Assembly: GCA_947177085.1 (NCBI GenBank)
Contig: CAMWTD010000054.1
Location: forward strand, 1 to 10,279
Direction of reading: 5' to 3'
Length of the DNA stretch: 10,279 bases
DNA from: an uncultured Desulfovibrio sp.
Lineage (GTDB): Bacteria > Desulfobacterota > Desulfovibrionia > Desulfovibrionales > Desulfovibrionaceae
Shown one piece after another: positions 6,450 through 10,279 of this stretch. The notes below the pieces were generated by a model. That model had not been told where the DNA came from, did not search any database, and was given only the letters and a program-made list of their open reading frames with translations. Each line of letters starts with the position of its first letter. Within the stretch, counting starts at the first letter, position 1. The position numbers were made by a program, and so were the translations under genes.

Positions 6450-6474
6450 CGGGACAGGAAAAGGAGCTCCGCAT

Positions 6475-7716
6475 ATGGTCATTCCCGACGGGGACAGACC
6501 GAAGACGCCGGGCGCACCGGAGAGCCCGGACACTGCGGAGCAGCCTAGCCTCTCCCGCGGGGGCTGGCAAGCCTCGGCCCGGGGGCTCGGCGGCCGCGCG
6601 CCCTTTGTGGTGGCCCCCGAGCCCGAAGATTTTTTTCTCCAAAGCTACGACTTTCCCCTGCCCGAGGCGCGGATCGCGCAGTTTCCGCCCGAAGCGCGCG
6701 GCGCTTCGCGCCTCATGGTCCTGGACCGCGCGGGAAATGCCGCGCGGCATGGACAGTTCGGCGAGCTTGCCCGCTGGCTCCCCGAGGGCGCGCTCATCGT
6801 GGCCAACAATTCGCGGGTGCTCCCCGCACGCCTTGGCGGCCGGCGCGAGGCAACGGGAGGGAAGGTTGAATTTCTCCTGCTCACGCCGCTGCCTCTCCTG
6901 CTGGGGCAGCCCGGCGCGGAGGAAGGCGTTCCCGCAGGCCGGCGCAGCGCCGTGGCCGAGGGCCTAGTGCGCTCGGGCGGCAAGCTGCGCGAGGGCGAGC
7001 GCCTGGCGCTGGACGGCGACATAAGCCTGACCCTGCTCACACGCGGGCCCTTCGGGCGACACCGGGTGCTCCTCGAGTGGAGCGGGGATCTCGGGGCGGC
7101 CTTCGCGCGCGCCGGGCGCATGCCGCTTCCGCCCTATATCCGCCGCCCGGTGGACAGCGAGGACGCCGAGCGCTACCAGACCATCTATGCGCGCCCCGAC
7201 AAGACGGGCTCCGCCGCCGCGCCCACGGCCGGGCTGCACTTCACCCCGGAATTGCGGGCCGAGCTCCGCGCCCGGGGCTTTGACTGGCGGGAAGTGACGC
7301 TCTATGTGGGCTACGGGACCTTCAGCCCGGTGCGCTGCGAGGACATCCGCCAGCATGACATCCACTCGGAATACATGGAAATTCCCGAAGCAACCGCCAA
7401 AGCCGTGGCCGCGGCCCGGGCCGAGGGGCGGCCCGTGGTCGCCGTGGGCACGACGAGCGCCCGCGCCCTCGAGGGCGTGGCGGCGCAATGCGGCGACGTG
7501 CGCCCCTATGCGGGCTGGACGAATATTTTTCTCTATCCCGGCAGGCCCTTTCGCGTGGTGGACGCGCTCGTGACCAATTTTCACCTGCCCGGTTCGTCCC
7601 TGCTCATGCTGGTCTCGGCATTTGCGGGCCGGAAGCGGATGCTCGCCGCCTATGCCGAGGCCATCCGCCGCGGTTACCGCTTTTTCTCCTATGGCGACGC
7701 CATGCTTATCCGCTGA
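6475..7716 (+). CDS. queA: S-adenosylmethionine:tRNA ribosyltransferase-isomerase (queuosine biosynthesis)
   Basis: Transfers and isomerises the ribosyl part of S-adenosylmethionine onto preQ1-modified tRNA to make epoxyqueuosine at the wobble position (tRNAs with GUN anticodons). The 413 residues contain the full family series: YDFPLPEARIAQFPPE, LIVANNSRVLPARL, MPLPPYIRRP, YQTIYARPDKTGSAAAPTAG continuing into LHFT, VGYGTFSPV, HSEYMEIP, VGTTSARALEG, TNFHLPGSSLLMLVSAFAG and FFSYGDAML. The ATG at 6475 has AAGGAG 8 bases upstream. The protein is longer than the usual 340-360 residues because of a ~50-residue polar N-terminal extension and an insertion near residues 138-170 (rich in Leu, Gly and Pro). 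It lies 24 bases upstream of argB on the same strand, so the two are probably co-transcribed. Confidence 0.97.
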   Translation: MVIPDGDRPKTPGAPESPDTAEQPSLSRGGWQASARGLGGRAPFVVAPEPEDFFLQSYDFPLPEARIAQFPPEARGASRLMVLDRAGNAARHGQFGELARWLPEGALIVANNSRVLPARLGGRREATGGKVEFLLLTPLPLLLGQPGAEEGVPAGRRSAVAEGLVRSGGKLREGERLALDGDISLTLLTRGPFGRHRVLLEWSGDLGAAFARAGRMPLPPYIRRPVDSEDAERYQTIYARPDKTGSAAAPTAGLHFTPELRAELRARGFDWREVTLYVGYGTFSPVRCEDIRQHDIHSEYMEIPEATAKAVAAARAEGRPVVAVGTTSARALEGVAAQCGDVRPYAGWTNIFLYPGRPFRVVDALVTNFHLPGSSLLMLVSAFAGRKRMLAAYAEAIRRGYRFFSYGDAMLIR

Positions 7717-7740
7717 CGCCCAACACGCGAGGTACTTCCC

Positions 7741-8523
7741 ATGCACGAAAGCACTGTGGTCATCAAGTATGGCGGCCACGCCATGGACAAGCCGGAACTC
7801 TCCCGCGCCTTCGCGGAAGACCTGGCCCTGTTGGCCGGGCGGGGCTTCCGCCTGGTCGTCGTCCACGGCGGAGGCCCGCAAATCAGCGCCCTGCTCATGC
7901 GTCTCAACATCGAGAGTCGCTTCGCGGACGGCCTGCGCGTGACGGACGGGGCCACCATGGAAGCGGTGGAAATGGTGCTCTGCGGCCAGGTGAATAAGGC
8001 CGTGGTGAGCGAGCTCAATGCCCGGGGCGTGGCGGCGGCGGGCATTTCCGGGCGTGATGGCGGCCTTTTGCGGGCGCGCCGGAAAAATCCTGCCCTCGGC
8101 CTCGTGGGCGAGGTCGTCAGCGTGGACCCGGCGCTCCCCCGCTGCCTGCTCGAGGGGGGCTTCGTGCCCGTGGTCGCGCCCGTGGCCTCGGGCCCGGACG
8201 GGGAGGCCCTGAACATCAATGCGGATACGGCGGCCGGGGCGCTGGCCGGGGCGCTCAGGGCGGAGTATTTTGTGCTCATTTCCGACGTGCCGGGCGTGCT
8301 CGACGGCGAGGGGAGGCTGCTGCCGCGCCTTGACGGGGCGGCTATCGCGAGCCTGCGCGAAGCGGGCGTCATCAGCGGCGGCATGATCCCCAAGGCGGAG
8401 GCCTGTCTCGGGGCGCTTGCCGCGGGCTGCGGGCGCGCCCTCATCCTGGACGGCCGCGCGCCCTCGAGCCTCCGGCGCTTCCTTCTCGAAGAAGCTCCGC
8501 TCGGCACCCTGGTGACGCCCTAG
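7741..8523 (+). CDS. argB: Acetylglutamate kinase (arginine biosynthesis)
   Basis: Phosphorylates N-acetyl-L-glutamate with ATP, the second step of arginine (ornithine) synthesis, in the cytosol. The 260 residues show the amino acid kinase fold markers: VVIKYGGHAM with Lys9, VVVHGGGPQI (39-48), GLRVTDGATMEAVEMVL, LNINADTAAGALAG with Asn158 and Asp162, LISDVPGVL, and ISGGMIPKAE with Lys218. These line up almost residue for residue with E. coli ArgB (Lys8, Asn158, Asp162, Lys217). Like the E. coli enzyme, it lacks the ~25-residue N-terminal helix of hexameric arginine-inhibited kinases. An in-frame stop (that of queA at 7714-7716) prevents any longer start. A weak AGG lies 8 bases before the ATG. 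It converges on the HD-domain gene with a 28-base gap and no visible terminator. Confidence 0.96.
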   Translation: MHESTVVIKYGGHAMDKPELSRAFAEDLALLAGRGFRLVVVHGGGPQISALLMRLNIESRFADGLRVTDGATMEAVEMVLCGQVNKAVVSELNARGVAAAGISGRDGGLLRARRKNPALGLVGEVVSVDPALPRCLLEGGFVPVVAPVASGPDGEALNINADTAAGALAGALRAEYFVLISDVPGVLDGEGRLLPRLDGAAIASLREAGVISGGMIPKAEACLGALAAGCGRALILDGRAPSSLRRFLLEEAPLGTLVTP

Positions 8524-8551
8524 CCCGCGCCGGCCGGAAGGGGAGAGCCGC

Positions 8552-9193
8552 TCAACCTTCGTCGGGCAAGCCGTGGCGCACCCACCACGTCTTGTCCACG
8601 CGGCCATACCACCAATGGTTGGGGTCCGTCCGCAGGACGGCCTCCGCGAGCTCGCGCCCCTCGGGCGTGCGCAGGCGCTTGAGGGCGCTGTCCAGCCACT
8701 CGCGGGCAAATTCGTTGCCGCGCGAGAGCTCGGCCTGTAGATTGCAAATGAGGTCGAGCTGGTCCGCGTCATGGGCGAGCCGCGCGGCCCGTGTTTCCGC
8801 CGCCTCAAGCTCGTCCCACGCGTCGAGGATGTCCGGCCCGAGGCCCGTGCCTTCGGTGGCGTCCTCGAGGGCGGCGCGCGCACGGCAGGTGTCGTAGCGG
8901 TGGTTCACATAGTTGAAGTCGCCGGTGCGCGCCTCATGCAGGTCATGGAACAGGCAGAGCATGACCACCCGCGATGGCTCAAGCCCGGCCATGCGCGCGA
9001 GCAGGTAGCCGAGCACCGTCGTCCTGTAGGAGTGCTCGGCCACGCTTTCCTTGCCGCTGCCGAGAAAGGCGTAGCCGCTGCGCGGCGTGTGCCGGAGCAT
9101 CCCGGCCTCGTTGCAGAAGTCGGCCAGCCGTTCCAGCCTGTCCGGCGTGAGGGGGAGCGGCTCCGGCCCCCCCGGTTCGTGTGAAGATGGCAT
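8552..9193 (-). CDS. HD-domain metal-dependent phosphohydrolase (YfbR/HDDC2-like)
   Basis: Cytosolic HD-superfamily protein of 213 residues, closest in style to the HD_3 / YfbR-HDDC2 group, which includes 5'-deoxynucleotidases. Metal ligands are visible in order: His54 in ESVAEHSYR, His83-Asp84 in CLFHDLHEARTGD, and Asp142/Asp144 in AHDADQLDL. The helical N-terminus (LADFCNEAGMLRHTPRSGY) is also typical, and the C-terminus (WWYGRVDKTWWVRHG) is Trp-rich. The ATG at 9193 was chosen because GGAGG precedes it by about 5 bases; a TTG at 9214 would add seven residues but would contain that ribosome site. Nucleotidase activity is inferred from the family and the substrate is not established. The gene is divergent from the methyltransferase and convergent with argB. 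Confidence 0.92.
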   Translation of the reverse strand: MPSSHEPGGPEPLPLTPDRLERLADFCNEAGMLRHTPRSGYAFLGSGKESVAEHSYRTTVLGYLLARMAGLEPSRVVMLCLFHDLHEARTGDFNYVNHRYDTCRARAALEDATEGTGLGPDILDAWDELEAAETRAARLAHDADQLDLICNLQAELSRGNEFAREWLDSALKRLRTPEGRELAEAVLRTDPNHWWYGRVDKTWWVRHGLPDEG

Positions 9194-9252
9194 GTTTTCC
9201 TCCTCTCCTGGCAAAGACCCGTGGGACTGCTCTAATCGGAAAGCCGGTCCGT

Positions 9253-9263
9253 GGCAACTTGCC
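9253..9263. promoter_or_regulatory. Perfect palindrome GGCAA-C-TTGCC between divergent genes, possible operator
   Basis: A perfect 5-bp inverted repeat around one base lies in the 169-base divergent gap between the HD-domain gene and the methyltransferase gene. It sits 21 bases upstream of the putative methyltransferase -35 hexamer. On the minus strand, part of the site overlaps TTGCCA, a weak -35 match that has only a poor -10 (TAGAGC) 17 bases further on. Chance occurrence is possible. Confidence 0.25.
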
Positions 9264-9283
9264 GTGGCGCGCGGGCCTGGGCA

Positions 9284-9312
9284 TTGCGCCCCGGGACATC
9301 GTGCGTTATATT
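9284..9312 (+). promoter_or_regulatory. Putative sigma-70-type promoter for the methyltransferase gene
   Basis: The -10 hexamer TATATT (9307-9312) matches the consensus at five of six positions and stands out as an AT-rich island in very GC-rich DNA. The -35 TTGCGC (9284-9289), at an ideal 17-base spacing, matches only three of six. Transcription would start near 9319, about 44 bases before the GTG start. The -10 is persuasive and the -35 is weak. Confidence 0.45.
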
Positions 9313-9362
9313 AAGCGGCCTTGGGATGCAGGGGGCCCGGGCCCTCAAGGAGGCGCAAGAGA

Positions 9363-10148
9363 GTGCGGCGATTTTATCAGGAAAGCTGGCAGGGTATCCC
9401 CTTCACGGCCTTCTCGCATATTTCGTTCTTCCACCTGGCGGACCCCAAGTTCTACGCCACTTTTTACGAAGAACTCTTCCGCCGCTACCAGGGCTGGAAC
9501 GACCTGCCCTCCCGCTGGCGCGCCAACAAGGCGAAAGACGCCCGCTGGCTCGCCGACCGCATCCGCGAGGTGGTGGCCGGCCAGTGCGAGGACGGCCTGC
9601 GCGACAACGACGGGCCCGCGCGCGTGCTCTCCATCGGCAGCGGCGTGGGCTATATGGAAAAGCTCCTCCTCGAGGAGCTGCCCGGGGTGGAGCTGCACGT
9701 CAACGAGCCGAGCACCGTGGGGATGCGCTGGCTCAGGCGTCTCATCCCGGCGGAGCGCATCTATATCGGCCTGCCCCCCGCGTGCCTGCCGCCGGACGTG
9801 CGGTATGACGTCATCTATCTTTCGGCGGTGGATTACGGCATCCCCACGCGCGAACTCGTGCATGTGCTTGAGGAATTGCGCAGCCAGCTTGCCCCGGGCG
9901 GCGAGCTTATCTGCCTTTCCGCGTCGCTTTTGGAGGAGGATTCCTTCATCGGCAGCTTTGTGAACGCCATCAAGATCCTTATCCGCGCGGTGCTGCACCT
10001 GCTCGGCATCCGGCGGCAGCAGTTCTGGGGCTGGCGGCGCACCCGCGCCGAATACCGCCGCCTGTTTGCCCAGGCGGGATTCGCCGGCATCGACGACGGC
10101 TTCCTCGACGACGGTTTTGACACCTACTGGATACTCGGCCGCCAGTAA
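9363..10148 (+). CDS. Class I SAM-dependent methyltransferase, substrate unknown
   Basis: A 261-residue protein with a Rossmann-type methyltransferase core. Motif I is VLSIGSGVGYME (88-99). An acidic residue after the second strand (LHVNEPS, Glu115) would bind the ribose of SAM. YDVIYLSAVDY (148-158) corresponds to the fourth strand, and LAPGGELICLSAS (176-188) to the fifth strand region. The N-terminal 85 residues are aromatic-rich (FFHLADPKFYATFYEELFRRY) and probably form a substrate-binding cap. A hydrophobic, basic-flanked helix (AIKILIRAVLHLLGIRR, 202-218) could contact membranes. The GTG at 9363 was chosen because AAGGAGG lies 9 bases upstream; a TTG at 9321 has no such support. It has its own promoter-like sequence. 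The substrate cannot be named, but the core motifs resemble small-molecule or lipid/glycan methyltransferases. Confidence 0.88.
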   Translation: MRRFYQESWQGIPFTAFSHISFFHLADPKFYATFYEELFRRYQGWNDLPSRWRANKAKDARWLADRIREVVAGQCEDGLRDNDGPARVLSIGSGVGYMEKLLLEELPGVELHVNEPSTVGMRWLRRLIPAERIYIGLPPACLPPDVRYDVIYLSAVDYGIPTRELVHVLEELRSQLAPGGELICLSASLLEEDSFIGSFVNAIKILIRAVLHLLGIRRQQFWGWRRTRAEYRRLFAQAGFAGIDDGFLDDGFDTYWILGRQ

Positions 10149-10166
10149 GAAAAGATTGCGGAACAG

Positions 10167-10192
10167 GCACACGGGGGGATGCCCCCCAGTGC
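10167..10192 (+). terminator. Strong G6/C6 hairpin downstream of the methyltransferase gene
   Basis: Six G (10173-10178) and six C (10182-10187) form a perfect stem around the 3-base loop ATG. Outer arms GCAC and GTGC can extend it after a small internal loop. It begins 18 bases after the methyltransferase stop. It could block 3' exonucleases or help terminate transcription, but no T-run follows on the plus strand, so it is not a standard intrinsic terminator. The loop ATG also begins an open frame to the window edge, but that start would be buried in the stem. Confidence 0.4.
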
Positions 10193-10210
10193 CGCGCCCG
10201 ACACAACGCG

Positions 10211-10279
10211 ATGGAAATTGACGCCCCGGCGTCGAATGACGCCGCACAAAAAGCCCCTGCGCCCACCCCTCCCTCAGCC
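10211..10279 (+). CDS. Possible start of a further gene, cut by the window edge
   Basis: ATG 10211 opens a frame of 23 codons to the end of the window without a stop. It reads MEIDAPASNDAAQKAPAP followed by more Ala/Pro-rich residues, a style often seen at disordered N-termini in GC-rich bacteria. No clear ribosome site precedes it. A competing frame from ATG 10179 is also open to the edge but starts inside the G6/C6 hairpin and is Arg/Pro-rich. The product cannot be identified from this fragment. Confidence 0.3.
   Translation, partial: MEIDAPASNDAAQKAPAPTPPSA

Noticed and set aside
6411..6474. preQ1 riboswitch upstream of queA
   Set aside because: The leader has one simple GC hairpin and no recognisable preQ1 aptamer pattern. 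QueA is also downstream of preQ1 insertion into tRNA, so regulation by such a switch is not required.
8524..8551. Terminator between convergent argB and the HD-domain gene
   Set aside because: The 28-base gap contains a small CCGGCCGG palindrome but no T-run on either strand, so I could not support an intrinsic terminator.
6964..8883. Very long minus-strand open frame (639 codons) opposite queA, argB and the HD-domain gene region
   Set aside because: It runs through three well-supported genes, is full of His/Arg/Ala/Gly without any domain pattern, and has no plausible start signal.
9251..9263. Sigma-54 promoter (-24/-12) upstream of the methyltransferase
   Set aside because: TGGCA and TTGC elements are present but their spacing is too short for the consensus, and they are explained by the small palindrome.

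Overview
This is a GC-rich (roughly 70 % by eye) bacterial chromosome segment, densely packed on both strands. Gene content and protein style (Ala/Arg/Gly-rich proteins, strong G/C third-position bias, a sigma-54 regulator, a two-gene LysO-type exporter, a CoaBC with GTG start) suggest a Desulfovibrio-like member of the Desulfobacterota. That assignment rests on recognition, not on a database search. Nearly all of the window is ordinary housekeeping or peripheral metabolism. I see no phage, insertion sequence, CRISPR array, rRNA or tRNA.

Layout. 1-313 (-) is the N-terminal third of a sigma-54 AAA+ activator with no N-terminal sensory domain. A good intrinsic terminator (411-453) separates it from the upstream YheT-type alpha/beta hydrolase (466-1440, -). 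A divergent HI0933/BaiN-family flavoprotein (1433-2842, +) starts head to head with the hydrolase. Its 3' end overlaps the 3' end of a leftward gene series.

That leftward series (6398 down to 2802) is probably one operon. In transcription order it holds a small lipoprotein, the bifunctional coenzyme A enzyme CoaBC, an unrecognised protein with a faint uracil-DNA-glycosylase-like C-terminal domain, and a lysine-exporter (LysO/DUF340) homologue split into two genes. Three of the four junctions overlap by 4-19 bases, which suggests translational coupling.

Divergent from the lipoprotein are queA (6475-7716, queuosine tRNA modification) and argB (7741-8523, arginine biosynthesis), a likely two-gene rightward unit. 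A convincing sigma-70-type promoter for it (6379-6407) lies inside the first codons of the lipoprotein gene. An HD-domain phosphohydrolase (8552-9193, -) converges on argB. It is divergent from a class I SAM-dependent methyltransferase (9363-10148, +) that has its own promoter-like sequence. A strong G6/C6 hairpin follows, then what may be the first 23 codons of another gene, cut by the window edge.

The points most worth a second look are the split LysO with visible duplication between its halves, the unrecognised CoaBC-coupled protein, the GAFTHA variant of the sigma-54 contact loop, the head-to-head overlapping start codons with an odd N-terminal extension at 1433-1600, the ArgB that cannot carry the N-terminal helix of arginine-regulated enzymes, and the promoter and leader hairpin shared between the lipoprotein and queA.
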